Origin: Nitrosomonas sp.
GTDB lineage: Bacteria > Pseudomonadota > Gammaproteobacteria > Burkholderiales > Nitrosomonadaceae
DNA: 64,000 nucleotides
Assembly (NCBI GenBank): GCA_016708955.1
Contig: JADJES010000001.1
Span: 124,001-188,000 of the forward strand
Direction of reading: 5' to 3'
Below, piece after piece: positions 53,474 to 63,368 of the stretch (positions are counted from its first letter, which is position 1; each line of letters starts with the position of its first letter). The position numbers and the translations under genes were made by a program. A model generated the notes under the pieces. It saw nothing but the letters and a program-made list of their open reading frames with translations, had not been told where the DNA came from and did no database searches.

Positions 53474-53593
53474 GAGAAAACACTCGGTAAGGCTAAAGCG
53501 TTTATAACATCACTTGTGCTTATCATGGCTGGCGTCTATGTAATTCGTGATTCACATTAACAATGATCGACTCTACTGCAATGAGGAGAAAAT

Positions 53594-54769
53594 ATGAAAC
53601 TGATACTCTGGCTATTGGCACTATTTGCTGCTGCTGTAGCTGTTACACTTGCTGCAAAGAACACGACGGGGCGCGCTCTGTTGGAGATGCCACCCTATCA
53701 AATAGAGCTATCACTTGATCACTTCATAATTGGGGTAATCGCAGCATTTTTTGTTTTTTACATTCTAGTTCGATTTATTCTCGGAATATTAGGGTTCAGT
53801 CGACGGTATCGCCATAAAAAAACAGACGAGATGTTGCTTTCTGGGTTAAAAGCTTACCTTGAGGGCGATTTTGTTAAAGCACAAAGGAATACAGCCATTG
53901 CATTAAAGTTAGCTGACTCATCGACGGCTCAAGCAGTTTGCGCTGTCATTGCAGCTCGCTCAGCAAATAAGCTTAATGAAATCACAGCGCGAGATCAGTA
54001 TCTGAACACTGCACTTCATACAGCACCCGATGAAAAATCGTTATGCCTTGCCACTAAAACTGAATTCCTGCTGAATGATGGGCATTACGAAGAAGCGCTC
54101 AAAACATTACGGTCACTGTACTCGGATGGCGGCTTACAATCGACTATCGTTTTACAACTGGAGCTGGAAGCGCAACAACAAGCCGGGAATTGGGATGCAG
54201 TCATTGAGTTAACTGAAATACTGGCAAAACGTCAGTCAGCCAATAAAGCACTGATAAAAGCATTAAAGCACGACGCACAAATAGAAAATATTAGAAGTAA
54301 AGCTTCGGATTTGCCGTCACTCAATCAGTATTGGCAGCATATATCACCCATGGAGAAAATGGATAGTAAACTTTGTGTCGCTGCCGCGCGCGCATATATC
54401 TCAATAGGAAACTGCAAGATCGCAAATCAAATCATTGAACAGAATGTTCCCATTACATGGGATAACGAATTGATTGAACTCTATGCGGAATGTCTAGATT
54501 ACCATGTTAACAGGCAGATTGAGTGTGCTGAAGTCTGGCTTAAATCACAACCCAATAACGCGCAATTGTTATTGACACTCGGTAAACTTTGTACGCACTG
54601 TGAACTTTGGGGTAAAGCGCAAAATTATTTAGAAGCCAGCTTATCTGTTGAGCCTGGGCATAAAGCGCATTTTGCTTTAGCTCAACTGAATGAGAAATTA
54701 GGTAAACATGAATTAGCTATGAATCATTATAATAAAGGGCTTGAATTAACACTCAAACAACTCAATTAA
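53594..54769 (+). CDS. hemY: HemY-like TPR membrane protein
   Basis: The 391-residue protein has two N-terminal transmembrane segments (LILWLLALFAAAVAVTLAA and IIGVIAAFFVFYILVRFIL) and then a HemY N-terminal domain and TPR-like helices (LSGLKAYLEGDFVKAQRN ... AHFALAQLNEKLGKHELAMNHYNKGLEL). It is the proteobacterial HemY linked to hemCD, of uncertain role in haem synthesis, not the protoporphyrinogen oxidase of the same name. A GAGGAG ribosome-binding site precedes the ATG. HemX, usually between hemD and hemY, is absent. Confidence 0.92.
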   Translation: MKLILWLLALFAAAVAVTLAAKNTTGRALLEMPPYQIELSLDHFIIGVIAAFFVFYILVRFILGILGFSRRYRHKKTDEMLLSGLKAYLEGDFVKAQRNTAIALKLADSSTAQAVCAVIAARSANKLNEITARDQYLNTALHTAPDEKSLCLATKTEFLLNDGHYEEALKTLRSLYSDGGLQSTIVLQLELEAQQQAGNWDAVIELTEILAKRQSANKALIKALKHDAQIENIRSKASDLPSLNQYWQHISPMEKMDSKLCVAAARAYISIGNCKIANQIIEQNVPITWDNELIELYAECLDYHVNRQIECAEVWLKSQPNNAQLLLTLGKLCTHCELWGKAQNYLEASLSVEPGHKAHFALAQLNEKLGKHELAMNHYNKGLELTLKQLN

Positions 54770-54780
54770 AGCTAAAGCAG

Positions 54781-55836
54781 CTAAGATTCTTGTACAACTT
54801 GGGGATTGCTGGTTGAAGGTGTAAATACATCGGAGAAAAAAGCATTTTTCGGTAAATCGCGAAGATTGGTAAAGTCGTGGTAAGCAGCTTTTACCATAGC
54901 TGGAGCGCCACAGGCATATACCTGATGTTTTTCCAAACTGCGAAAGTCATGCATGACCGCTTCATGTACCAAACCGATTCTCCCTTCCCAGTTGTCTGTT
55001 GGTAAGGGTTCAGACAGCACAGGAATAAAAGTGAAATTCTTGTGCTGTTGTTGCCATTTTTCTGCTAAATCCGCTAAATACAAATCAGCTCTTTTACGAG
55101 CACCCCAGTAGAGTGTCATTTTTATTTTATTGTTTCGATAGTTCTCTTGATGAAAAATATGTTCAAGAATACTTTTGATTGGCGCAAATCCTGTACCGCT
55201 CGCCAGAAAGATAATGGAAGTATTCTCAGGTGTGTCGCGTAAAAAGAATGAACCTAAAGGTCCTGTGAAGCGAAGCATATCTTTGGCTTTCATGTGCGTA
55301 AAAACATGTTCAGTAAATGCGCCTCCAGGATAGTTACGTGCATGTAATTGTAAAAATTCATCATCATGCGGTGCATTTGCCAAAGAAAAACTTCTTCGTT
55401 TTCCATCTTTGAGCAGGATATCGATATACTGCCCTGCTAAAAACTGCAGTCGCTGATTAGTAGGAAGCTTCAGGGAAATAATCATCACATCAGAAGCGAC
55501 AAGCTCAAGATTATGTACACGACACGGCAATGTTTTAATTTCAATATTCTTAGTAGCACCAATTTCATGACATTCAATAACCAGATCGGTTAATGGAAAA
55601 GCGCAACAAAATAATGCCTTACCGGCTCGCTTCTCTTCTTCAGTCAAGGTTTCTTCACTATGGTGGCCATAATCCACGGTTCCTTGTATGATTTTTCCTT
55701 TACAAATCCCACAGGAACCATTGCGGCAGCCATAAGGCAGCGAAAAACCCTCGCGGAGGGCGGATTCAAGAATAGTTTCTCCAGATTCTACTTTTAGAAT
55801 ATGCTCGCTAGGTTTAATAATGATTTGATACGACAT
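54781..55836 (-). CDS. AscD-like 2Fe-2S flavin reductase
   Basis: The protein is an NAD(P)H-flavin oxidoreductase with an N-terminal plant-type ferredoxin domain (cysteines in GCRNGSCGICKGKIIQG and a last Cys in ALFCCAF), an FAD domain (RRSFSLANAPH) and an NAD domain (FLASGTGFAPIKSIL, CGAPAMV). It resembles CDP-6-deoxy-delta-3,4-glucoseen reductase and oxygenase reductases. In betaproteobacteria this gene is common and its partner is usually unassigned. The ATG at 55836 (MSYQIIIKPS) is preferred over 55863, giving 351 residues. Confidence 0.88.
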   Translation of the reverse strand: MSYQIIIKPSEHILKVESGETILESALREGFSLPYGCRNGSCGICKGKIIQGTVDYGHHSEETLTEEEKRAGKALFCCAFPLTDLVIECHEIGATKNIEIKTLPCRVHNLELVASDVMIISLKLPTNQRLQFLAGQYIDILLKDGKRRSFSLANAPHDDEFLQLHARNYPGGAFTEHVFTHMKAKDMLRFTGPLGSFFLRDTPENTSIIFLASGTGFAPIKSILEHIFHQENYRNNKIKMTLYWGARKRADLYLADLAEKWQQQHKNFTFIPVLSEPLPTDNWEGRIGLVHEAVMHDFRSLEKHQVYACGAPAMVKAAYHDFTNLRDLPKNAFFSDVFTPSTSNPQVVQES

Positions 55837-55885
55837 TGAATGGCAGACAAATAAAAAATACAATAATAAGAAACAAATAGTTTAT

Positions 55886-56834
55886 ATGAAAAGAACCCTG
55901 TTAATTGTTGGTTGTGGTGATATAGCCTTGCGGGTAGCGTCACTATTACAGACACATTACCGAATTCTCGGTTTATATCGTAATCTAGATAGCGCTGACC
56001 ATCTGCGGTTACATGGCATTATCCCAATTTACGGAAATCTTGATCTTCCGAGAAGTCTCGAAAAACTCGCTGGGATTGCACAATTAGTTCTACACTTGGC
56101 TCCCCCACCCAATCAAGGATTATATGATCGCAGAACCACGCATCTACTGTCCGCATTAACCAGGCGAACAGAACGGCAAGCGGGGATTTTACCACAACGA
56201 TTTATCTATATCAGTACCAGCGGGGTTTATGGTGATTGCCAGGGGGCGTTAATAGACGAGACATATCCAGTTCATCCGGAAAATGGTCGAGCAATACGAC
56301 GCATTGATGCTGAAAGACGGATACGTAACTGGGGAAAGCGTAATCATATCTCCGTTTCCATTTTACGGGTGCCGGGAATTTATGCAGCAAACAGATTGCC
56401 ATTAACACGTTTGCGAGAAGGTCATCCGGCATTATTGGATACTGAAGATAGTTATACCAATCATATTCATGCAGATGATTTAGCTCGAATAATTTATGCT
56501 GCCTTGCGGTATGCAAGGCCAAATAGAATCTATCATACCTGCGATGATTCGCATCTGAAAATGGGAGAATATTTTGATTTGGTTGCAGATCACTTTGGTT
56601 TGCCGCGCTCCCCCTCGTATCACCCGCGATCAAGCTCAAGAACAGATATCACCTACAATGCTATCTTTCATGAAAGAATCCAGGCGGCTTAATAACCTAA
56701 GAATGAAAAAAGAATTGCATGTCAACTTGTTATACCCAACAATTTATGATGGGATTAAAGCTGTTCATACGAAGAACGAAGAGCTAGTGAAATCAAAGAT
56801 AGAGCACAATACTGCGAAAATTAGCACTAAGTAA
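55886..56834 (+). pseudogene. SDR-family epimerase (YeeZ-like) with a late frameshift
   Basis: The main frame gives LLIVGCGDIALRVASLL (NAD-binding), YISTSGVYGDCQG and RILRVPGIYAANRLPL, and stops at 56690-56692 after an unrelated tail. Dropping one C from the C5 run in the CGCTCCCCCTCG segment (about 56609-56615) joins LPRSP to RITRDQAQEQISP and SFMKESRRLNNLRMKKELH. That is the expected YeeZ C-terminus, and translation then ends at 56832-56834. The repaired protein is about 315 residues. This could be a real +1 mutation or a sequence error. The catalytic core is intact either way. Confidence 0.85.
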
Positions 56835-56977
56835 TACACGAAACTATGCCGTTAGCACCGCACAAGATAAAAATAATCTTTTGATATTTGCTGTCAACAA
56901 CGGTAGCAGAATTTGAGTCTTTGCGATGTTTTTCTAGTATTTTTTCACGGATACTCTAAGTTTTTGAGGAGCTAATT

Positions 56978-58204
56978 ATGGCAACTGTGACAGCAGCGCA
57001 CACAGAAAATAAACTAAAAGAAATTAATTATTCGTGGGAAGGAAAGGACAAAGCCGGCAAACAGATAAGAGGTGAAATGCGCGCAGCTGGAACAGTCATT
57101 GTTACTTCTACATTACGCCGCCAAGGTATCAAAGTCACAAAAATAAAGAAAACTCAGTCCGGTGGCAAAATTACTGACAAAGATATAACGTTATTTACAC
57201 GTCAGCTGGCTACTATGATGAAATCTGGTGTGCCACTGTTACAAGCCTTCGATATAGTGGGCAGAGGGCACAGCAACCGAGCTTTGAGTAAATTACTTTT
57301 GGATGTTAAAGCCGACGTAGAAACCGGTAGTAATTTGACAGATGCATTTCGCAAATACCCGCTTTACTTCGATGAACTATATTGTAATCTTGTGGGGGCA
57401 GGAGAAGCTGCTGGTATTCTAGATCATATTCTGGATCGTTTGGCAACCTACAAAGAAAAGATTCAAGCCATCAAGGGGAAAATTAAATCTGCACTTTTTT
57501 ACCCTATTTCGATTATTGTGGTTGCTTTTGTCATTACTGCGGTAATTATGATTTTTGTAATCCCTGCTTTTAAAGATCTATTTGAAGGATTTGGTGCTGA
57601 ATTGCCTGCTCCAACGCTTCTTGTAATGACCATTTCAAATTTCTTCGTTGCGTATTGGTGGGCTATTCTAGGTATTCTGGGCGGTGGAATTTATGCTTTT
57701 TTATATACTTGGAAGCGCTCGGTCGCAATGCAACATGTTATGGATCGTTTTGCACTTAAGTTACCTATCTTCGGAGAAGTTATTCGCAAAGCCACGATTG
57801 CGCGCTGGTCACGCACGCTTTCAACCATGTTTGCTGCAGGTGTTCCACTGGTGGAGTCATTGGATTCTGTCGCGGGTGCGGCAGGGAATCATATTTATTT
57901 TGAAGCCACCAAGAACATACAAATTGAGGTCAGTACGGGCAATAGTTTGACCTCTTCCATGGCCGGCACCAATGTATTTCCGAACATGGTAATTCAAATG
58001 GTCGCCATTGGTGAAGAGGCCGGTTCGCTTGATTCCATGTTAAGTAAAATTGCTGACTTCTACGAAGCAGAAGTAGATGATGCGGTTGCCGCGCTGTCAA
58101 GTTTGATGGAGCCAATCATCATGGTTGTATTGGGAACACTAATTGGCGGTATGGTCGTTGCGATGTATTTACCAATCTTTAAAATGGGTATGGTTGTTAA
58201 TTAA
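56978..58204 (+). CDS. pilC: Type IV pilus inner-membrane platform protein PilC
   Basis: PilC (GspF family) is the inner-membrane platform of type IV pilus assembly. The 408-residue protein begins with YSWEGKDKAGKQIRGEM and has two repeated T2SSF domains (about residues 75-195 and 275-400) with FTRQLATMMKSGVPLLQAF and WSRTLSTMFAAGVPLVESL, and three membrane segments. A GAGGAG ribosome-binding site precedes the ATG. The PilB assembly ATPase, usually just upstream, is not present in the window. Confidence 0.96.
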   Translation: MATVTAAHTENKLKEINYSWEGKDKAGKQIRGEMRAAGTVIVTSTLRRQGIKVTKIKKTQSGGKITDKDITLFTRQLATMMKSGVPLLQAFDIVGRGHSNRALSKLLLDVKADVETGSNLTDAFRKYPLYFDELYCNLVGAGEAAGILDHILDRLATYKEKIQAIKGKIKSALFYPISIIVVAFVITAVIMIFVIPAFKDLFEGFGAELPAPTLLVMTISNFFVAYWWAILGILGGGIYAFLYTWKRSVAMQHVMDRFALKLPIFGEVIRKATIARWSRTLSTMFAAGVPLVESLDSVAGAAGNHIYFEATKNIQIEVSTGNSLTSSMAGTNVFPNMVIQMVAIGEEAGSLDSMLSKIADFYEAEVDDAVAALSSLMEPIIMVVLGTLIGGMVVAMYLPIFKMGMVVN

Positions 58205-58242
58205 ACGCGACTCCCAGAATCCAATCCTATTACATAATAACC

Positions 58243-59103
58243 ATGCCATTACTATCCATGCTGCAAGATACACCAGCCTTTTTTATTTCATTTATCGCAA
58301 TAATCGGGTTAATGATCGGCAGCTTTCTGAATGTCGTGATATACCGGCTTCCTGAAATGATGAAAAGAAATTGGCTGCAGCAGTGTGCAGAGCTACATGG
58401 TGAAGCAGGCAAGGCGTTGCCTACATTTAACCTGATTACCCCTCGCTCAGTATGTATCCATTGCGGACATAAAATAACCGTATGGGAAAATATTCCTATT
58501 GTTAGTTATCTTGTTTTACTAGGACGTTGTTCTCAGTGCCATGCACATATTTCACTGCGTTATCCTATTGTAGAAGCAGTAACGGCGCTTATGAGCGGTT
58601 TTGTTGCCTGGTATTATGGTTACGGTTTGATAACTATTGCGGTATTGATTTTTGTGTGGGCGCTCATTGCCCTTGCAGTCATTGATTTGAATACGCAACT
58701 ACTGCCGGATGACATAACCATGCCACTATTATGGGTGGGCTTACTGGTCAATATGAACGGTGGTTTTACTGATATTCAATCTGCAATTATTGGCGCTGTG
58801 GCAGGCTATCTTTCCTTGTGGTCAATTTACTGGTGCTTTAAACTTTTCACGGGTAAAGAAGGTATGGGTTATGGTGATTTTAAGTTGTTGTCTGCTATTG
58901 GCGCGTGGTTAGGATGGAATATGCTTCCGCTGGTCATACTTTTCTCATCACTGGTGGGTGCAACTGTTGGTATTGGATTAGTGTTAACTGCTAGACTCAA
59001 AAAGAGCATCCCCATTCCATTCGGTCCTTATCTGGTTGGTGGGGCACTTATTGCTCTTTTTTGGGGAGAAAAACTGAATTATGCTTATCATGGTTTATTC
59101 TGA
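58243..59103 (+). CDS. pilD: Prepilin peptidase / N-methyltransferase PilD
   Basis: PilD cleaves and methylates type IV prepilins. The 286-residue membrane protein has the N-terminal IGSFLNVVIYRLPEMM, the zinc-binding cysteine quartet (CIHCGH and CSQCH, about residues 70-73 and 95-98), the catalytic aspartates in VIDLNTQLLPDDITMPL (about residue 148) and GMGYGDFKLLSAIGAWLG (about residue 208). It follows pilC by 38 bases and precedes coaE by 3. Confidence 0.96.
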   Translation: MPLLSMLQDTPAFFISFIAIIGLMIGSFLNVVIYRLPEMMKRNWLQQCAELHGEAGKALPTFNLITPRSVCIHCGHKITVWENIPIVSYLVLLGRCSQCHAHISLRYPIVEAVTALMSGFVAWYYGYGLITIAVLIFVWALIALAVIDLNTQLLPDDITMPLLWVGLLVNMNGGFTDIQSAIIGAVAGYLSLWSIYWCFKLFTGKEGMGYGDFKLLSAIGAWLGWNMLPLVILFSSLVGATVGIGLVLTARLKKSIPIPFGPYLVGGALIALFWGEKLNYAYHGLF

Positions 59104-59106
59104 TTT

Positions 59107-59727
59107 ATGACCTTTGTCGTTGGATTGACTGGAGGGATTGGTTGTGGAAAATCGAGCGCCAGTCAATTCTTCTCAGATTTGGGTATTGACGTCATTGATA
59201 CCGATGTAATTGCTAGAAAATTAACTCAGCCGCATGGGTTAGCTATCAATCTGATTCGAAATACATTCCAAGATGCTTTGATTACGGTGGATGGTGCTTT
59301 GGATAGGGAAAAGATGCGTAACCTAATTTACTCGGATAGCAACTCACGACTCAAGCTGGAAAATATTTTGCATCCGCTCATTCTAAAAGAAACGGTTCAG
59401 CAAATTGCACAAACCCAGTCTTCCTATACCATTGTTGTTGTTCCCTTGCTATTTGAAACGAATGATTACGACAATATTATTCAGCGTATTCTAGTCGTTG
59501 ATTGTGAGGAGCGGCAGCAAGTTTTACGTACCATGGCGCGTAGCAATTTGTCTGAACAACAGGTAAGAGCAATTATGGCAGCACAGATCTTGCGAAAAGA
59601 GCGTTTACAAAAAGCTGATGATGTTATCATCAACGATAAGGATATTGATTCCTTGAAAGCACAGGTAATTCAGCTGCATCATAAATATCTTATTCTTTCA
59701 GAGAAGAAACTGGATGCAGAGATTTGA
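59107..59727 (+). CDS. coaE: Dephospho-CoA kinase
   Basis: CoaE phosphorylates dephospho-CoA to finish coenzyme A synthesis. The 206-residue protein has the P-loop GLTGGIGCGKSSA (residues 7-19), VIDTDVIARKLTQP, the LENILHPLI segment and the VVPLLFETNDY motif. The pilD-coaE-zapD order is widely conserved in beta- and gammaproteobacteria. Confidence 0.96.
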   Translation: MTFVVGLTGGIGCGKSSASQFFSDLGIDVIDTDVIARKLTQPHGLAINLIRNTFQDALITVDGALDREKMRNLIYSDSNSRLKLENILHPLILKETVQQIAQTQSSYTIVVVPLLFETNDYDNIIQRILVVDCEERQQVLRTMARSNLSEQQVRAIMAAQILRKERLQKADDVIINDKDIDSLKAQVIQLHHKYLILSEKKLDAEI

Positions 59728-59828
59728 CGGTTAAGAAATTATTTGGGAAATTTAATTTTTTTGTGAAATAATCTTATCTAAGGCAAGATTTTAATATCTC
59801 TAATCTTTCTTGTGGATGCATAGCTATT

Positions 59829-60584
59829 GTGATTTGTTACGAACACCCGCTTAATGAACGTATCCGTACCCTTCTGCGACTTGAGGATTTATTTAATAAA
59901 ATTGATTTCTTTTCAACTAAAGATACCGCAACTGAGCATCATGCTTCGCTCATCGCACTATTTGAAGTCCTTGAAATTACCAGTCGCGCAGATATTAAAT
60001 CAGATTTATTACAAGAGCTTGAACGACAAAAGCAGATACTTGAGATGTTGCGCAGGAATCCGGATGTTTCTGAGGCAGCACTCGATAATGTACTCAATGA
60101 TATTAAAACTACTTTCCGGGAAATGCTGGATTTCCCCGGAAAGGTTGGAGAGCATTTAAGAGAGAACGAATGGCTAATGACGATCAAGCAGCGAATTGGG
60201 ATACCGGGTGGTTGTTGTGTGTTTGATTTGCCATCTTATCATTATTGGTTGAATTTAGACCCGGTCAACCGACACAGAGACTTTGACGAATGGTTAACAC
60301 CATTTCAACCCATACGCAATGCATTTGGGATTGTGCTTTACCTATTAAGAAAGAGTGGAAAAACTTTGCAAGTTGTCGCAAATCGAGGTATTTTCCAGCA
60401 AACAGGCTCGGAATATTCGGCCCATATGCTAAGATTGAACTTAAGTGACCAATTGCCATGTGTACCTGAAATCAGCGCAAATAAATATGCTCTGAATATT
60501 CGCTTTATCCCCACGCAATCAGGTCAAAGAAACAAAGTTTACGAAGGGGATATTACATTCGAACTAACCTTCTGTAATCTCTAG
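59829..60584 (+). CDS. zapD: Cell division protein ZapD
   Basis: ZapD bundles FtsZ protofilaments at the septum. The 251-residue protein matches DUF1342: YEHPLNERIRTLLRLEDLFNKIDFF at residues 4-28, IPGGCCVFDLPSYHYWL near residue 120 and LLRKSGKTLQ near residue 175. The start is a GTG at 59829. The stop codon TAG (60582-60584) overlaps the left end of a repeat element. Family length is normal. Confidence 0.95.
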   Translation: MICYEHPLNERIRTLLRLEDLFNKIDFFSTKDTATEHHASLIALFEVLEITSRADIKSDLLQELERQKQILEMLRRNPDVSEAALDNVLNDIKTTFREMLDFPGKVGEHLRENEWLMTIKQRIGIPGGCCVFDLPSYHYWLNLDPVNRHRDFDEWLTPFQPIRNAFGIVLYLLRKSGKTLQVVANRGIFQQTGSEYSAHMLRLNLSDQLPCVPEISANKYALNIRFIPTQSGQRNKVYEGDITFELTFCNL

Positions 60585-60748
60585 GAGTCTATCGGACTTA
60601 AAGCTAATCTACTGCGTCAATGAGATATTATGGCTCATATTTTTTTAAGTTCTTGTTGCATAGTCTTGCTATGCGCCTCAAAATTGAGAAAATTTGCACT
60701 CGCTTTCCTATTGGGCTCGCTACGATTGTTTAAGACCAACAGACTCCT
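60583..60748. repeat. MITE-like element with AGGAGTCTRTCGGACTTAA ends (copy 2)
   Basis: The left end AGGAGTCTATCGGACTTAA (60583-60601) and the complement of the right end TTAAGACCAACAGACTCCT (60730-60748) match at 16 of 19 positions. The ends agree with those of the element at 859-1028. The left end supplies the last two bases of the zapD stop codon. Interior sequence is not coding. Confidence 0.75.
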
Positions 60749-60794
60749 AGTCAAGAGCTAAGTCATTCAGTGAAATGACTTAGCAATCAATTAA

Positions 60795-63368
60795 TCAACC
60801 TAATGCGATACGTTGATTAATTTGCCCAAGTGATTGCTCAACTTGATCAACCAGAATAAGACATAATTCACCATCCTGCAAATTGGATAGCGCCGCATCA
60901 ATTGCAAGTGCTTCCCCAAAAATTTCACTTATTTTTTGAGTGCGACGGGCACTACCCAAACCTTCTCGTAACAATGTCAGCACTTCCCCATCCGCACGAC
61001 CACGTTGACACTGGTCTTGATAAAGCACTACTTCATCAAATGCGTCACCAAGTATCCTTGTTTGCTGGCGAATATCTTCATCACGTCGATCCCCAGCGGC
61101 ACTAATAACTACTGAGCGTTTTTTTGATGGAATATTATCAATGGCGCTCACAAGTGCCTGTATCGCATCCGGATTGTGGCCATAATCGGCGATTAAAGTA
61201 GCATTGCGGTAATTGAAAAGATTAAAGCGGCCAGGTGCGGTCTGTACATTACTTACAAAACCAGCTACGCCGGCATGAATAACCGCCCAATCCAATCCAA
61301 GCGCCCAACCGGCGCCAACAGCAGCCATCACATTTTCTATTTGAAAGTGGATACTGCCATTCTTTGTCAGTGGGATTTCGTTCAATGGTATCCGGTATTC
61401 ATCTCTTTCACCCATAGCGACAATACAACCATCTTTTACATAGATGACACGTTTATGCTGCGCATGGTGCATTGCTAGCACCGGATGGTGGTTATCACGT
61501 GCATAGAAAATCACTGAACCAGGACAATAGTCAGCCATACTGGCGACGAGTGGATCAGCGGCATTGAGCACTGCAAAACCGATCCTTGGTGTTACATTCT
61601 GCACAACGATGCGTTTAACTGCTGCCAGTTCTTCCGCAGTGTTGACATAAGCCATACCAAGATGGTCGCCCATACCAATATTGGTCACTACAGCAACGTG
61701 GCAGTGATCAAATCCCAAGCCTTCGCGCAATAATCCACCGCGCGCAGTTTCTAAGACAGCCGCATCGACATCAGGATGAAAAAGAATGTTCCTTGCGCTT
61801 TTTGGGCCGCTACAATCCCCGGTATCGATACACTGTCCATCGACATATACGCCGTCTGTAGACGTAATACCCACGCATTTGTTGTCTTTTTCTAAAATAT
61901 TGGCAATCAGGCGCGTTGTCGTTGTTTTTCCGTTGGTTCCTGTTACTGAGATCACTGGAATGCGAGCATTCTGCCCAGGAGGAAACATGTAATCGATGAT
62001 TGCTTCACCCACTGCACGCCCTTTACCAAAAGAAGGCTGCAAGTGCATACGCAAACCAGGTGCTGCATTAATTTCGATAACTCCGCCGCCTTGCTCTTCC
62101 AATGAATTCATAACATTGTCGCAGACAACATCGACGCCGCAAATATCCAAGCCAACTACTTTTGCAGCTGCAACCACCCGCGCCGCTAACTCAGGATGAA
62201 CATCATCGGTCACATCAGTTGCTGTGCCGCCGGTTGATAAATTGGCATTGTTGCGTAACACAACGCGCATTCCTTTGACCGGAACCGATTCGGCCGTCAA
62301 TCCCTGCGCTGCCAGATGAGCTATGGAAATCTCATCCAGATGAATTTTAGTCAATGTAGAAACGTGCCCTTCTCCACGCATTGGGTCGCGATTAATTTGC
62401 GCTACCAATTCATAAATGCTATGCACGCCATCGCCAATAATTTGTGGCGGGTCTCGACGTGCAGCGGCAACCAGCTTGTTACCAACAACCAGCATGCGAT
62501 AATCATGCCCGGGAATGTAACGTTCTACCAGAACATTATCACTGATTTCGGTTGCGATCATATAAGCAGTCTTTACTTGTTCTGCGCTAACAAGATTAAC
62601 GGTTACGCCCTTACCTTGGTTACTATCTTTTGGTTTTATTACTACCGGGACACCTATTTCGCAAGCTGCTACCCAGGCGTCCTCTATACTTGCTGCCTCT
62701 CGACCGAGAGGGACAGGTATACCAGCTGCATGCAACAAGGCTTTGGTCAATTCCTTATCCTGCACAATTGCTTCTGCAACAGCGCTGGTCATATCGCTTT
62801 CAGAAGCTTGAATACGCCGCTGCTTACTACCCCAACCAAATTGCACCAAACTGCCTTCCGTTAAACGGCGGAACGGAATTCCGCGCGCGATAGCTGCTTT
62901 AACAATAGCGCCCGTGCTCGGCCCTAAGCGTATATCTTCGTTGAGTTCACGTAAGCGGTGAATAGCATCTGTTAAATCAAAATCAGTATCATCAATGGCG
63001 GCAATACACAAAACTTGCGCCAGCTCAAAAGCAAGTTTGCCAACTTTCTCTTCAGTGTAACCGACTATGACGCGATAGGTATCGGCATCTGGTGTTAGAG
63101 TAGTATGGCTAAAGGTTATCGGACAACCTGCTTGAACTTGTAAACCGAGTGTGGCAAATTCAAGTACATGCGCTATCGTAACAGCTTCATGATGACCAGC
63201 AGGTTGCAGTAAAGCAATGTCAGGAAAACGCTCACGTAATCGTGACTCAAACCCAGGGATGGCAACAATATTATTTTCGAATCCATTGCAAACGATAGTT
63301 GCTTCAATAGAGGTGTGCTGACTCCATAAATTTGGTCCACGCAATGCTCGAATACGTAAAACTTTCAT
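60795..63368 (-). CDS. cphA: Cyanophycin synthetase (second of a tandem pair)
   Basis: CphA polymerises aspartate and arginine into cyanophycin, a nitrogen and carbon reserve. The 857-residue protein has an N-terminal domain (RIRALRGPNLWS), an ATP-grasp domain (about residues 215-480; VVIKPKDSNQGKGVTVN, VERYIPGHDYRMLVV, GVIEINAAPGLRMH) and a Mur-ligase-like domain with the P-loop SVTGTNGKTTTTRLIANIL (about residue 476) and ADYGHNPDAI. Its ATG overlaps the stop of the upstream cphA homologue (ATGA). No cyanophycinase is in the window. Confidence 0.95.
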   Translation of the reverse strand: MKVLRIRALRGPNLWSQHTSIEATIVCNGFENNIVAIPGFESRLRERFPDIALLQPAGHHEAVTIAHVLEFATLGLQVQAGCPITFSHTTLTPDADTYRVIVGYTEEKVGKLAFELAQVLCIAAIDDTDFDLTDAIHRLRELNEDIRLGPSTGAIVKAAIARGIPFRRLTEGSLVQFGWGSKQRRIQASESDMTSAVAEAIVQDKELTKALLHAAGIPVPLGREAASIEDAWVAACEIGVPVVIKPKDSNQGKGVTVNLVSAEQVKTAYMIATEISDNVLVERYIPGHDYRMLVVGNKLVAAARRDPPQIIGDGVHSIYELVAQINRDPMRGEGHVSTLTKIHLDEISIAHLAAQGLTAESVPVKGMRVVLRNNANLSTGGTATDVTDDVHPELAARVVAAAKVVGLDICGVDVVCDNVMNSLEEQGGGVIEINAAPGLRMHLQPSFGKGRAVGEAIIDYMFPPGQNARIPVISVTGTNGKTTTTRLIANILEKDNKCVGITSTDGVYVDGQCIDTGDCSGPKSARNILFHPDVDAAVLETARGGLLREGLGFDHCHVAVVTNIGMGDHLGMAYVNTAEELAAVKRIVVQNVTPRIGFAVLNAADPLVASMADYCPGSVIFYARDNHHPVLAMHHAQHKRVIYVKDGCIVAMGERDEYRIPLNEIPLTKNGSIHFQIENVMAAVGAGWALGLDWAVIHAGVAGFVSNVQTAPGRFNLFNYRNATLIADYGHNPDAIQALVSAIDNIPSKKRSVVISAAGDRRDEDIRQQTRILGDAFDEVVLYQDQCQRGRADGEVLTLLREGLGSARRTQKISEIFGEALAIDAALSNLQDGELCLILVDQVEQSLGQINQRIALG

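Noticed and set aside
56574..56834. Separate small gene after the SDR epimerase
   Set aside because: Its translation is the displaced C-terminus of the epimerase; a one-base shift joins them, so it is not an independent gene.
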